This document shows, piece by piece, positions 1-8,653 of a stretch of 64,000 bases of DNA. The stretch is from assembly GCA_014238065.1 (NCBI GenBank), contig JABABU010000025.1:62001-126000 (forward strand), given 5' to 3'. Every line of letters begins with the position of its first letter. Position 1 is the stretch's first letter. This DNA is from Actinomycetota bacterium (GTDB lineage: Bacteria; Actinomycetota; Acidimicrobiia; Acidimicrobiales; Poriferisodalaceae). The notes below the pieces were generated by a model. That model had not been told where the DNA came from. It saw only the letters and a program-made list of their open reading frames with translations, and made no database searches. The position numbers and the translations under genes are program-made.

Positions 1-30
1 GGCGCCGTTAGAAGCTCTAACATCGGGTCG

Positions 31-690
31 ATGACCGAACCACCTTCACCTCGCACGAGGCTACGTCGCGGCGCAGAACGCGGTGCTTACGACCAGTCGA
101 CGATCTTCGAAATTCTCGATGCCGGACTCATCGCCCACGTCGGGGTCCAGACCGACGACGGGCCCCTCGTCCTTCCGATGGCGTACGGCCGCGACGGCGA
201 CACGTTGTACCTCCACGGTGCTGCTGCAAACCACCTCCTCGGAACCGGCAACGGCCACGACATCTGTGTCACCGTCACGCACGTCGACGGTCTGGTCATG
301 GCTCGCACGCCATTCCACAATTCGATGAACTACCGCTCGGTGGTCGTGCGCGGGAAGGCGACAAAGATCGAGGGTCCTGACCAGAAGCTGCGAACACTCA
401 AGCTCATCACTGATCACGTGGTCGCCAACTGGGACGAGAGCCGACCGGTCTCCGACGTCGACAACAAGAAGACGCTGGTGCTCGAGATACCGCTGACCGA
501 AGCGTCGGCGAAGATCCGCGCCGGCGATCCGGTCGACGAAGACGACGATGTCGCTGGTCCGTGGTGGGCAGGCGTGATCCCTGTCGAAACTCGTTTCGGC
601 GCTCCGTATGCAGCGGCTGACTTCACAGGAAGCAACCCGATGCCGGATCAGTACAGAGCACTCACCGGGAAGACCCCCGACGAGCGCTGA
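31..690 (+). CDS. Pyridoxamine 5'-phosphate oxidase-like (NimA-like) flavin-binding protein
   Basis: A 219-aa cytosolic protein of the FMN-binding split-barrel superfamily. Residues ~25-80 show the alternating strand pattern with an LVLPMAYGRDGDTLYLHG segment typical of PPOX/NimA-like proteins, and a later NYRSVVVRGKA strand followed by an acidic C-terminal tail. Family members bind FMN, haem or F420 and reduce or bind varied substrates, so the reaction cannot be named. The ATG at 31 is the first start in the window. The gene stands alone, convergent with the serS-methyltransferase pair. The fold call is fairly secure; the function is open. Confidence 0.8.
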   Translation: MTEPPSPRTRLRRGAERGAYDQSTIFEILDAGLIAHVGVQTDDGPLVLPMAYGRDGDTLYLHGAAANHLLGTGNGHDICVTVTHVDGLVMARTPFHNSMNYRSVVVRGKATKIEGPDQKLRTLKLITDHVVANWDESRPVSDVDNKKTLVLEIPLTEASAKIRAGDPVDEDDDVAGPWWAGVIPVETRFGAPYAAADFTGSNPMPDQYRALTGKTPDER

Positions 691-738
691 GTTCCATCGT
701 CAGGCCGAACGTGGTTCACGTCCGCTGACGCAGGTCCA

Positions 739-1371
739 TCAGGTCGATGCACGGCGGAGGACAGCCCACGTACCCCGATCGGCACGGCTCGCAACGCCTG
801 CCCATGCACCGGGCAATGCCTCGACCAGATCCTCCGAACTCAGAAAGATGGGAGTGTTCTCGCCGGAGGTGTTGACCCAGACCACAGTCCCTTCTGCGGC
901 GAGGACACGGTCTACCTCCGCAGGGAACAACAGGGCGTTGATCAACACGATCGACGACGCGAGTCCATCGGCGAAGGGAAGCCGGCTCGCGTCGGCGCGA
1001 ACCCGGCGAGTGTCGGTCGGGGCCCTGATGAGCATCTCCATGGCCAGGTCAGCCGACACCGTGGGCCCGACGTGGTCCTCGATGTAGGCAGTCGAGTCCC
1101 CGATGCCGCTGCCGAGTTCGAGGGTCAGGCCGCGCTGCACGTCGCCTCGATCGATGGCGTCGGCGAGCGGGGCACCCCTGTCTGGCGACACACGTTCGTG
1201 CCAGTGGTCCGCCATGCCGTCGAAGAGGTCCCGCACCTTGTCAGCACGTTGGTTGTCCCACGCCGACTCGAAGGCAACCTGCCGAGTGACTCGGCGCATC
1301 GGGCTGTTGGCGCCGTCGAGTCCGTGTACCCCGTACTGGACCGGCATGACCGGATCGAGGTAGTTGATCAC
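739..1371 (-). CDS. Class I SAM-dependent methyltransferase
   Basis: A 210-aa protein with a Rossmann-fold methyltransferase core. Motif I is LELGSGIGDS at residues 84-93, and a motif III-like segment, RADASRLPFADG, lies at ~125-136, as in ubiE/BioC-type (Methyltransf_11) enzymes. The region after the core is short, so substrate recognition is unclear. The GTG start overlaps the serS stop by 4 bp (GTGA), so the gene is translationally coupled to serS and probably shares its mRNA. A target linked to tRNA or translation is possible but is only inference from position. Confidence 0.8.
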   Translation of the reverse strand: MINYLDPVMPVQYGVHGLDGANSPMRRVTRQVAFESAWDNQRADKVRDLFDGMADHWHERVSPDRGAPLADAIDRGDVQRGLTLELGSGIGDSTAYIEDHVGPTVSADLAMEMLIRAPTDTRRVRADASRLPFADGLASSIVLINALLFPAEVDRVLAAEGTVVWVNTSGENTPIFLSSEDLVEALPGAWAGVASRADRGTWAVLRRAST

Positions 1372-2627
1372 TTTGTCGTCGTGGGCGTGATCTCGTCGAG
1401 TCCGCAGTACGGGCGAAGAACGTCTGGCACCACGAGGGCCCCGTCAGGTGTCTGGGCGTGCTCGAAGAGGAACAGCAACGTGCGACCAATGGCGCTGGCC
1501 GTGCCATTGAGCGTGTGCAACAGCGTTGTTCCCTTCTCCGTCTTCATCCGCGTGCCCATTCGCCTGGCCGAATAGTCGGTGTAGTTCGAGCACGAAGTGA
1601 CCTCTCGGTACGCGCCCTCCGAGGGCAGCCACGCCTCGATGTCGTACTTCTTCGCAGCCGGTGCGCCAAGGTCGCCTGCCGCGACATTGATGACTCGATA
1701 CGGGAGTCCGAGAGCGCTGACGATCTCCTCCTGGGTCTCGCGGAGCAACTCCAACTCGTCCCAACTCTTGTCGGGATGGACGTATGAGAACATCTCGACC
1801 TTGTCGAACTGATGGACCCGGAAGATGCCCCGGGTGTCCTTGCCGTAGGTTCCGGCCTCACGACGGAAACACGAGCTGAAGCCGAGATATCGAATCGGAA
1901 GATCGTCTTCGTCGAGACGCTCGCCTCGGTGCATGCCCGCCAATGCGATCTCGCTGGTGCCGACGAGGAAGAGGTCATCACCTGCGATCTCGTACACCTG
2001 ATGACGATCGGCAGGAAAGAAGCCGGCGTCGACCATCATCTCTTCGCGGACGAGTACCGGAGGCACCACAGGTGTGAACCCACGTTCCGAGAGGGTGTTC
2101 ATGATCCACTGCACCAGAGCGAACTCCACGCGGACAGCGGCACCCATCAGGTACGCGAAGCGACTTCCGCTGTTGCGTACAGCTCGCTCACTGTCGACAA
2201 ACCCCATGGCCTCCCCAAATTCGGCGTGATCCATGGCCGGTGCCGGGACCTGATCGCCATGCACGCTGACGAGCTCGAAACCCTCCTCTCCGCCATCGGG
2301 AACACTGGCGTGGGCCGGATTTGGGATCGAGAGTACAAGTCCACCAACGACGGCCTCTGCTGCCTTCAGCGCCTCGTCAGCCTCAGCGAGGTCAGCCTTG
2401 ATCTTTCCGGCAGCTTCAATTCGAACCGGACGATCCTCGGGAGCCGCCTGGCCGATCTCCTTCGACGCCGCGTTCGATGCCGCCCTGAGTTCCTCGGCTG
2501 CGGTGAGTGCTCTCCTCCGCTCTGATTCGGCGGTCAGCAGCGACTCGATGGACTCTTCGGATGCGCCCTTACGCGTCGCGCCAGCGCGATAGTCGGCTTC
2601 GTCCTGGAGTCTCATCAGATCGATCAC
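1368..2627 (-). CDS. serS: Seryl-tRNA synthetase
   Basis: A class II aminoacyl-tRNA synthetase that charges tRNA-Ser and is essential for translation. The N-terminal coiled-coil arm (charged helices, residues ~25-110) precedes the catalytic domain. Motif 2 is visible as CFRREAGTYGKDTRGIFRVHQF-like sequence, and motif 3 as NGTASAIGRTLLFLFEHAQ. The open frame continues upstream to 2666, but SerRS proteins begin close to a V/M-I-D-L segment, so I choose the GTG at 2627; GTG 2633 is the alternative. That gives about 419 aa, normal for the family. It shares an mRNA with the methyltransferase downstream and is divergent from the ABC transporter genes at 2707. Confidence 0.96.
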   Translation of the reverse strand: MIDLMRLQDEADYRAGATRKGASEESIESLLTAESERRRALTAAEELRAASNAASKEIGQAAPEDRPVRIEAAGKIKADLAEADEALKAAEAVVGGLVLSIPNPAHASVPDGGEEGFELVSVHGDQVPAPAMDHAEFGEAMGFVDSERAVRNSGSRFAYLMGAAVRVEFALVQWIMNTLSERGFTPVVPPVLVREEMMVDAGFFPADRHQVYEIAGDDLFLVGTSEIALAGMHRGERLDEDDLPIRYLGFSSCFRREAGTYGKDTRGIFRVHQFDKVEMFSYVHPDKSWDELELLRETQEEIVSALGLPYRVINVAAGDLGAPAAKKYDIEAWLPSEGAYREVTSCSNYTDYSARRMGTRMKTEKGTTLLHTLNGTASAIGRTLLFLFEHAQTPDGALVVPDVLRPYCGLDEITPTTTK

Positions 2628-2706
2628 GAGCACGACGGTACAAGGCCCGAAACACGATCGGCACACCCATTATCGGCATCGCCCCACGGCCAGTAGCGTC
2701 TCGCGG

Positions 2707-3609
2707 GTGCCTGTGATCGACGTCTCGTGCCTGACGGTCGAATATGACTCACTCGTTGCCGTCAACAAGGTCTCCTTTTGTGTCGACGCCGGCGAGATCG
2801 TCGCGCTCCTCGGCCCGAACGGCGCCGGCAAGACCACCACGATGGAGGTCCTCGAGGGCTATCGGGCTGCAACCACCGGCACAGCGACAATCGACGCCGT
2901 CGAAGACCGCGTCGGCGTACTACTCCAGGAGGACGGCATCTACCCGTCGGCCAAGCCGAAGGACGTGTTGAAACTGTTTCGGGCGCTCTACGGCGGAACT
3001 GGCCCAACGGTCGAAGAACTGTTGCAGCGGGTCGGGCTCACAGATCGAGCCGCCACCACCATCCGGCAACTGTCGGGTGGTGAGAAGCGGCGACTCGGGC
3101 TCGCGCTCGCCCTGTGCGGCGAACCACAGGCTCTGTTGCTCGACGAGCCCACGTCCGGTGTCGATCAAGCTGGCCGTTCGGCGCTGCGAGTCGCAGTACG
3201 CCAAGCCGCAGATGCCGGTGCAGCAGTCCTCATCACCACTCATGAACTCGACGAGGCGCAACGACTTGCCGATCGTCTCGTAATCATCGACAAGGGGGCC
3301 GTCGTGGCCGAAGGAACACCCGAAGCGCTCACCAGAGCGAGCCGGTCGTCTGGCATCAGGTTCACCGCTGAGGAAGATCTCGACCTCACCTACCTCGTCA
3401 TCCAACTCGGGGCGCAGATAACCGAGGTCGCCCCTGGCCACTACCACGCCGCAACCACCCCGACTCCAGAAGCCGTAGCCAAGCTCACTGCCTACATGGC
3501 GGACAGGGACATCATGCTCGGCGAGGTCAGGGCAGGGCGTCACCGGCTCGAGGATGTGTTCGGGCTGCTGACGTCGAGTCCACCCGATGAGATGGATCCA
3601 CCAACTTGA
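2707..3609 (+). CDS. ABC transporter ATP-binding protein
   Basis: The 300-aa nucleotide-binding subunit of an ABC-2-type exporter. Walker A is GPNGAGKTT at residues 36-44, the signature is LSGGEKRR at 122-129, Walker B with catalytic Glu is LLLDEP at 143-148, and the switch His sits in ITTHELDEA. A C-terminal domain of ~90 aa follows, as in daunorubicin/NodI-type exporters. GTG start at 2707. It overlaps the next gene by 4 bp and the two form one transporter. Such pairs export lipids, drugs or polysaccharides; the substrate is unknown. Confidence 0.93.
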   Translation: MPVIDVSCLTVEYDSLVAVNKVSFCVDAGEIVALLGPNGAGKTTTMEVLEGYRAATTGTATIDAVEDRVGVLLQEDGIYPSAKPKDVLKLFRALYGGTGPTVEELLQRVGLTDRAATTIRQLSGGEKRRLGLALALCGEPQALLLDEPTSGVDQAGRSALRVAVRQAADAGAAVLITTHELDEAQRLADRLVIIDKGAVVAEGTPEALTRASRSSGIRFTAEEDLDLTYLVIQLGAQITEVAPGHYHAATTPTPEAVAKLTAYMADRDIMLGEVRAGRHRLEDVFGLLTSSPPDEMDPPT

Positions 3610-4361
3610 ACCCGTCTCGTATCAAGGCCCAACTCGCGATGGAGTTGCGGCTGACCCTCAGCAACGGCGAGTCACTCCTGTTGATCCTCGGTATTCCGAT
3701 ATTGCTGCTCGTGTTCTTCGGCACCGTCGACGTTCTACCGACCGATTCGGTGACCGACGATCCTGTCGACTTTCTCGTACCTGGCGTCCTGGCCCTGGCG
3801 ATCATGTCGACATCCTTCGTCAACCTCGCCATCTCGACTGGCTTCGATCGACACTACGGCGTCCTGAAGCGACTGGGCACCACGCCGCTGACCCGTATAG
3901 AACTGCTTTCGGCGAAAACCATCACGCTGGTCATCGTCGAGTTGCTCCAGTTCGTTGCGATCATCGGCGTCGGCACCGGGCTCGGTTGGCCGTCAGACGG
4001 CGGGGCCGTCGTCGGAGCCATCGCCATTTCGGCCGTCGGTGCGATCTTGGCGACCGTCGCCTTTGCCGGGCTCGGCTTTCTTCTCGCTGGCGCATCGTCG
4101 GGCCTCGCGGTGCTGGCCGCGGCCAACGCCATCTACCTCGTCCTCCTCCTCGCGTCAGGCCTCGTCTTTCCACTCGAAGAGTTCACATCACCCATTCGTG
4201 CGACCGTCCGCCTACTCCCTTCAACGGCCCTCGGAGAGATCACCCACGGAACGATGCGTGACAGCACGGACGTCGCAGGCCAAGCGTGGATCGTGCTCGG
4301 CGCCTGGGCCGTGATGGCGCCTGCTGTGGCAAGCCGGCTCTTTCGGTGGACCCCGAGCTGA
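3606..4361 (+). CDS. ABC-2 type transporter permease
   Basis: A 251-aa integral membrane subunit with about six hydrophobic segments, for example LLLILGIPILLLVFFG near the N-terminus and LVLLLASGLVFPLEEF in the second half. Residues ~90-102 match the RRLGTTPL-like segment of ABC-2 permeases (GVLKRLGTTPLTR). The start is TTG at 3606, overlapping the ATPase stop (TTGA), so translation is coupled. It is the membrane partner of the upstream ATPase. Confidence 0.9.
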   Translation: MNPSRIKAQLAMELRLTLSNGESLLLILGIPILLLVFFGTVDVLPTDSVTDDPVDFLVPGVLALAIMSTSFVNLAISTGFDRHYGVLKRLGTTPLTRIELLSAKTITLVIVELLQFVAIIGVGTGLGWPSDGGAVVGAIAISAVGAILATVAFAGLGFLLAGASSGLAVLAAANAIYLVLLLASGLVFPLEEFTSPIRATVRLLPSTALGEITHGTMRDSTDVAGQAWIVLGAWAVMAPAVASRLFRWTPS

Positions 4362-4379
4362 GCCGTCGGCGGGCTCTGG

Positions 4380-4712
4380 CTACGACCAGAAGCCGAATGC
4401 GGTCAGAGCGGCGAGGTAGACCGCTACCGCTAGCACGAGTCCGCCGACGAACAGCGCTGTGAAGAGCCAGTTCTCGAAGCGGAGGTGCATGAAATAAGCG
4501 ACGACGACGGCGAACTTCACGATCATCAGAATAATGAGGAGCGGGACGGCGAAGTCACCGAAGTCCCAGAAGTACGTGAGCACCTCGATGCCGGTGACGA
4601 CGGCGAGGAAGGCCGCTATGTTGACCGCGTTCTTGAACGTCAGGCCATGCTCTTCGTGAGCATCAATGTCGTGATCATCATGCGTGGATTCTGCAACTGC
4701 AGCGGCGGTCAT
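4380..4712 (-). CDS. ctaF: Cytochrome c oxidase subunit IV (caa3 type, COX4_pro-like)
   Basis: A 110-aa membrane protein and the last gene of the oxidase operon. After a His/Asp-rich N-terminus it has three hydrophobic helices, including VAYFMHLRFENWLFTALFV, the segment typical of prokaryotic COX subunit IV (CyoD/CtaF/CoxD families). These small subunits support assembly and carry no cofactor. Start ATG 4712 is chosen because TAGGAG lies 8-13 bases before it; the frame is open further, to 4763. It overlaps the end of ctaE. The gene name is used in the caa3 sense. Confidence 0.85.
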   Translation of the reverse strand: MTAAAVAESTHDDHDIDAHEEHGLTFKNAVNIAAFLAVVTGIEVLTYFWDFGDFAVPLLIILMIVKFAVVVAYFMHLRFENWLFTALFVGGLVLAVAVYLAALTAFGFWS

Positions 4713-4723
4713 GAGTTCAACTC

Positions 4724-5368
4724 CTACGGGATCAGGTAGACGATCGCGAAGATGACGATCCACACGATGTCGACGAAGTGCCAGTACAGGCCGACGATTT
4801 CGACTGTCTCGGCGTTCTTCTGGGTCACGCGGCCACGAGCGCTGAGGATGTACAGCGACGCCAACATCACGATGCCAAGCGAAACGTGAACACCGTGGAA
4901 ACCGGTCAATGTGAAGAAGGCAGAGGCTGAGATGTTGGTGGTGTAGCCGAGGCCCTCTCGGTAGAAGACCGTGAACTCATACACCTGGCCGGCAATGAAG
5001 ATGCAACCGAACGTGGCCGTTGTTCCGAGCCACAGGCGGGTCTGGCGGTTGTCGCCTTTGGCGACGGCCTGCACCGCAAGCACCATGGTGAGTGAGCTCA
5101 TCAGCAACACGAACGAGCTGACAGACGTGAACGGAATATCGAACAGTTCGCTGGCCTTCGGGCCCACGTTCTCGAGGTCGTCCGGCTTGTTGCGCAGCAA
5201 CAGGTAGGTCGAGATGAGCGCGCCGAACAACAGGCACTCTGATCCGAGGAAAGCCCACATCGTGAGCTTGTCGTGTGTGAGACCGGTAGTGGTCGGAAGG
5301 TGCTCGTAGTCGTCCCACTCGGTTCGACCGTAAGCGAGTTCGTTCTCGGGAGCGGTGACATCAGACAT
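4724..5368 (-). CDS. ctaE: Cytochrome c oxidase subunit III
   Basis: A 214-aa seven-helix-type subunit III of the haem-copper oxidase. The conserved first-core helix KLTMWAFLGSECLLFGAL carries the family Glu, the FHGVHVSLG segment carries the HxxH pair, and the C-terminus ends in YWHFVDIVWI, all canonical. Start ATG 5368 overlaps the ctaD stop by 8 bp, with a GAGG Shine-Dalgarno just upstream; the frame is open to 5461 but that part lies within ctaD. The protein stabilises subunit I and its D-channel. It is a useful control for the degenerate subunit III-like protein at 9435-10022. Confidence 0.95.
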   Translation of the reverse strand: MSDVTAPENELAYGRTEWDDYEHLPTTTGLTHDKLTMWAFLGSECLLFGALISTYLLLRNKPDDLENVGPKASELFDIPFTSVSSFVLLMSSLTMVLAVQAVAKGDNRQTRLWLGTTATFGCIFIAGQVYEFTVFYREGLGYTTNISASAFFTLTGFHGVHVSLGIVMLASLYILSARGRVTQKNAETVEIVGLYWHFVDIVWIVIFAIVYLIP

Positions 5369-7379
5369 TGGCCGCCTCCTCTTCCTCGGTGTCGGTAGAC
5401 GCATCGCCCGCGTCGGTTCCGTCGCCGGAGTCCTCATGTCCCTCATGGTCGTGGCCGTCATCAGGGTCGGTTGGGGGCTCGAGGGTCCAACCGTATATGG
5501 CGCCGATGATCACGATCAGGCCGACAGCCGAGATCGCGAGGTTGTAGATCACACCGAGGGCGACGAGTGGGAAGCCAAATGCCAGCACAACCGGCCAATA
5601 CGACGGTGATGGCAGGTGCGGGTGCTGGTCGCCCTTCTGCGCGATGTCGTTGCCATCTGCGATCTTGACGACCTTGCCATCTTCGTCCTCTTGGTACTTC
5701 TTGTGCCAGAAATCGTCGAGTTCGGTGACAACCGGGACATAGTCGAAGTTGTGTTCCGGGGCAGGAGACGGAATGGCCCATTCGAGCGTGCGACCGTCCC
5801 ACGGGTCGGCTTCGGCTCGAGGGATCTCACCGCTCTTGTACTGCTTCGCTGAGCGGAAGATGTTGTAGGCGAACACCAACATGCCGATGAGGATGACGAA
5901 CGCGCCGATGGTGGCGACCATGTTCCAGAAGTCGAGGCCGAGGTTCTCGTCGTAGCGATACGTTCGCCGCGCTTGACCCTGCAACCCGAGGATGTGCATT
6001 GGCCCAAACGACATGTTGAAGCCAATGAGCACCAACCAGAAGTGCGTCTTGCCGAGCCCGGTGCCCAGGTGATGCCCGAATGCCTTGGGCCACCAGTAGT
6101 ACATGCCGGCGAACAGACCCATGAGAGCGCCGCCGAACAGCACGTAGTGGAAGTGGGCGACGATGAAGTAGGTGTCGGTCTGCTGTGTGTCGGCCGCAGC
6201 AACTGAGTGCATGACACCCGAGAGACCACCGATGGTGAACATCGACACGAGCGAGATCGAGAACATCATCGGGACGGTGAAACGGAGCTTTCCGCCCCAC
6301 ATCGTGGCGATCCAGTTGAGAATCTTCACGCCCGTGGGTACAGCGATGAACATCGTGGTCGCCGAGAATGCAGCCACAGAAACTGGTCCGAGGCCAGAGG
6401 CGAACATGTGGTGTGCCCACACGCCCCAGCCCATGAAACCGATGCCGATGCCCGAGAAGACGACGAACGAGTAGCCGAACAGGGGCTTGCGCGAGAACAC
6501 TGGAAGTGTTTCCGACACGATGCCGAAGCTGGGCAAAATGAGGATGTAGACCTCCGGGTGCCCAAAGATCCAGAAAAGGTGTTGCCACAGCAATGGGTCG
6601 GCGCCCTGGTCGACGTTGAAGAAATTGGCGTCGAACGACCGGTCGAAGGTGAGCAGGAACAGCGCCACTGTGATCACCGGAATCGCAAACAACAACAAGA
6701 ACTGTGTGACCAGCACCATCCAGGTGAAGATCGGCATGATCCGCAGATCCATGCCAGGTGCACGCATGTTGAGAATGGTGACGATCAGGTTGATGGCACC
6801 TACCAGCGAAGCGATGCCTGCGATCTGGAGGCCGAGTGCGTAGTAGTCGACACCGGAGCCTGAGCTGTAGGCCAGGCCCGAGTTGGGCGAGTAGCAGAAC
6901 CAACCACAATCGGCGCCGCCGCCGGTGAACCAGCTGAGGTTCAAGAAGATGCCGGCGAACACGAAGATCCACAGACCAAGCGCATTCAGACGCGGGAACG
7001 CGACGTCGCGTGCACCGATCTGCAACGGAACCATGTAGTTGGCGAACGCAGCAGCAAGCGGCATGATCACGAGGAACACCATCGTCGTGCCGTGCATGGT
7101 GAACGCCTGGTTGTAGGCAGCTGCCGAAAGGATCTCGCCATTCGGCGATGCCAACTGCGAACGGACGAGTAGTGCTTCTACGCCGCCCCAGAAGAACCAG
7201 AACATCGCGACAACGCCGTACATGATGCCGATTTTCTTGTGATCGACAGTGAAGATCCAGCTACGCCACCCGGTGGTCGACTTCGGTCGTGCGAACACGC
7301 CGAGATCGCGCGGGACGGGAGCTGACGGCTCGCCGGATTCGAGTTCGAGGAGCTGTGGCTCTTCCTCGATGATTGCCAT
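5361..7379 (-). CDS. ctaD: Cytochrome c oxidase subunit I, catalytic
   Basis: The catalytic subunit of an A-type haem-copper oxidase, 672 aa. All functional residues are present: haem a ligands H96 and H411, haem a3 ligand H409, CuB ligands H274, H323 and H324, cross-linked Y278, E276 of the D-channel, D125 at its entrance, and K352 of the K-channel. After the 12-helix core there is a C-terminal extension with an extra hydrophobic hairpin (residues ~590-640) and an acidic, His-containing tail, as in caa3-type and actinobacterial enzymes. ATG 7379 has AGGAGAAC upstream. It lies between coxB and ctaE in one operon. Confidence 0.97.
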   Translation of the reverse strand: MAIIEEEPQLLELESGEPSAPVPRDLGVFARPKSTTGWRSWIFTVDHKKIGIMYGVVAMFWFFWGGVEALLVRSQLASPNGEILSAAAYNQAFTMHGTTMVFLVIMPLAAAFANYMVPLQIGARDVAFPRLNALGLWIFVFAGIFLNLSWFTGGGADCGWFCYSPNSGLAYSSGSGVDYYALGLQIAGIASLVGAINLIVTILNMRAPGMDLRIMPIFTWMVLVTQFLLLFAIPVITVALFLLTFDRSFDANFFNVDQGADPLLWQHLFWIFGHPEVYILILPSFGIVSETLPVFSRKPLFGYSFVVFSGIGIGFMGWGVWAHHMFASGLGPVSVAAFSATTMFIAVPTGVKILNWIATMWGGKLRFTVPMMFSISLVSMFTIGGLSGVMHSVAAADTQQTDTYFIVAHFHYVLFGGALMGLFAGMYYWWPKAFGHHLGTGLGKTHFWLVLIGFNMSFGPMHILGLQGQARRTYRYDENLGLDFWNMVATIGAFVILIGMLVFAYNIFRSAKQYKSGEIPRAEADPWDGRTLEWAIPSPAPEHNFDYVPVVTELDDFWHKKYQEDEDGKVVKIADGNDIAQKGDQHPHLPSPSYWPVVLAFGFPLVALGVIYNLAISAVGLIVIIGAIYGWTLEPPTDPDDGHDHEGHEDSGDGTDAGDASTDTEEEEAANV

Positions 7380-7444
7380 GAATCGTTCTCCTGGGCCTCG
7401 TGTAGCGGGGCTCGGACGGTGGGAAAGCGGACGTGAGCTGTGGG

Positions 7445-8653
7445 TCAGCTCGAGGTGGGTGTTCTGTCGCCGAGAGTCGAGAGATAGGCGACGAGGTCTT
7501 GGACATCTTCGTCGTTGAGCGAGTCGACGAACGAGAGCATGCCCTGTTGGTTGTCAGGGTCGAGCGGCTTTTGCGAAGGAGCATCGCGAATCCACGCCGT
7601 GAGGTCGGCTTCGTTCAGCGATCCGTCTTCGTTGTACAAATCGAAGATGGCGCCGGCAAACGACGTCCGACTCATGAGGTGCGTCAGATTCGGTGCAACC
7701 CCTGCGAGCAGTGGAACCGGGTTCTCCGCGGCTGCCTCGAACACGCCGTTCACGATGTGGCAGCTGGCGCAATGAAGCTGAAACAGCTCGTAGCCTTCGC
7801 GAACGTCTTCTTCTTCGGAACCTGGCAGGAAGCTCTGGCCTGGGACAGTCGCCGCGACCTGCTGTGAAGCCACCCAGGCGTTCCAGTCGCCGTCGCTCAA
7901 TGCGACAGCGCGGATGCGCATGTCGGCATGCGACAGTCCGCAGTACTCGGTGCAGACACCCCAGTACTCCCCTGGCTCATCCGCCTGGATTCGCCACTCG
8001 TGGACACGGCCAGGAACGGCGTCCTTTTTGCCGTTGAGCTCGGGCACCCAGAACGAATGGATCACGTCATTGGAGGTGATCTCGAGGTTGATGTCCTGAC
8101 CAGCGGGGAAAACGATGTCGTTGGCGGTGACGATCTCGTAGTGGCCATCGCCATCGAGGTCATAGGAATACTGCCACCACCACTGCTGGCCCTCGACTCG
8201 AATTTCGATCGCACCTTCTGGCTGGTCGACGAGATCGAAGATGGTCGGGATCGACACGACAGCGAGCACGGCGAGCAGAACTGCCGGTGCAATCGTCCAG
8301 CCGACTTCCGCCTTCGTGTGGCCATGAACCTGCTTCGGGAGCGACCCGTCGTCATGCTTGCGTTCCCTGAACTTGAAGATCAGGAAGACGACAGCTGCTC
8401 CCACGAGGAGGCCGATGATCGCCGCGAGCCATCCGGAGAACTTCGTCAGGAAATGGATGTCCCTCGCGAGTTCACTCTTTGGTTGCAGGGTGTCGCTCTT
8501 TGCATCGGCGCAGGAAACGAGAAGCGCTCCAGCCAAGACGAGCAATGTCAGGCGGCCGGTGCGTCGCATCGAGTGCCGTGATCGAGTGTTCGAAGACGTC
8601 GACAATGCGCCGCTCTCCTGGTCGGGTGATGTCGAAACGGTCGAGTGGCGCAT
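7445..8653 (-). CDS. ctaC: Cytochrome c oxidase subunit II with fused cytochrome c domain (caa3 type)
   Basis: A membrane-anchored electron-entry subunit, 402 aa. A lipoprotein-like signal (LVLAGALLVSC, Cys at 48) is followed by two transmembrane helices (~70-95 and ~118-138) and a cupredoxin domain with the full CuA set H199, C234, E236, C238, H242, M245. A C-terminal cytochrome c domain has CASCH at 295-299. The caa3 architecture lets the enzyme take electrons from a cytochrome c domain of its own. ATG 8653 shares a base with the stop of the upstream gene (TGATG) and has GGAG before it. An internal ATG at 8569 would place the signal peptide at the very N-terminus and is a real alternative. 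Confidence 0.95.
   Translation of the reverse strand: MRHSTVSTSPDQESGALSTSSNTRSRHSMRRTGRLTLLVLAGALLVSCADAKSDTLQPKSELARDIHFLTKFSGWLAAIIGLLVGAAVVFLIFKFRERKHDDGSLPKQVHGHTKAEVGWTIAPAVLLAVLAVVSIPTIFDLVDQPEGAIEIRVEGQQWWWQYSYDLDGDGHYEIVTANDIVFPAGQDINLEITSNDVIHSFWVPELNGKKDAVPGRVHEWRIQADEPGEYWGVCTEYCGLSHADMRIRAVALSDGDWNAWVASQQVAATVPGQSFLPGSEEEDVREGYELFQLHCASCHIVNGVFEAAAENPVPLLAGVAPNLTHLMSRTSFAGAIFDLYNEDGSLNEADLTAWIRDAPSQKPLDPDNQQGMLSFVDSLNDEDVQDLVAYLSTLGDRTPTSS

Noticed and set aside
5827..6972. 381-aa minus-strand open frame
   Set aside because: Shadow of ctaD in another frame: His/Arg-rich with no motif, while ctaD in the same stretch has all catalytic residues.
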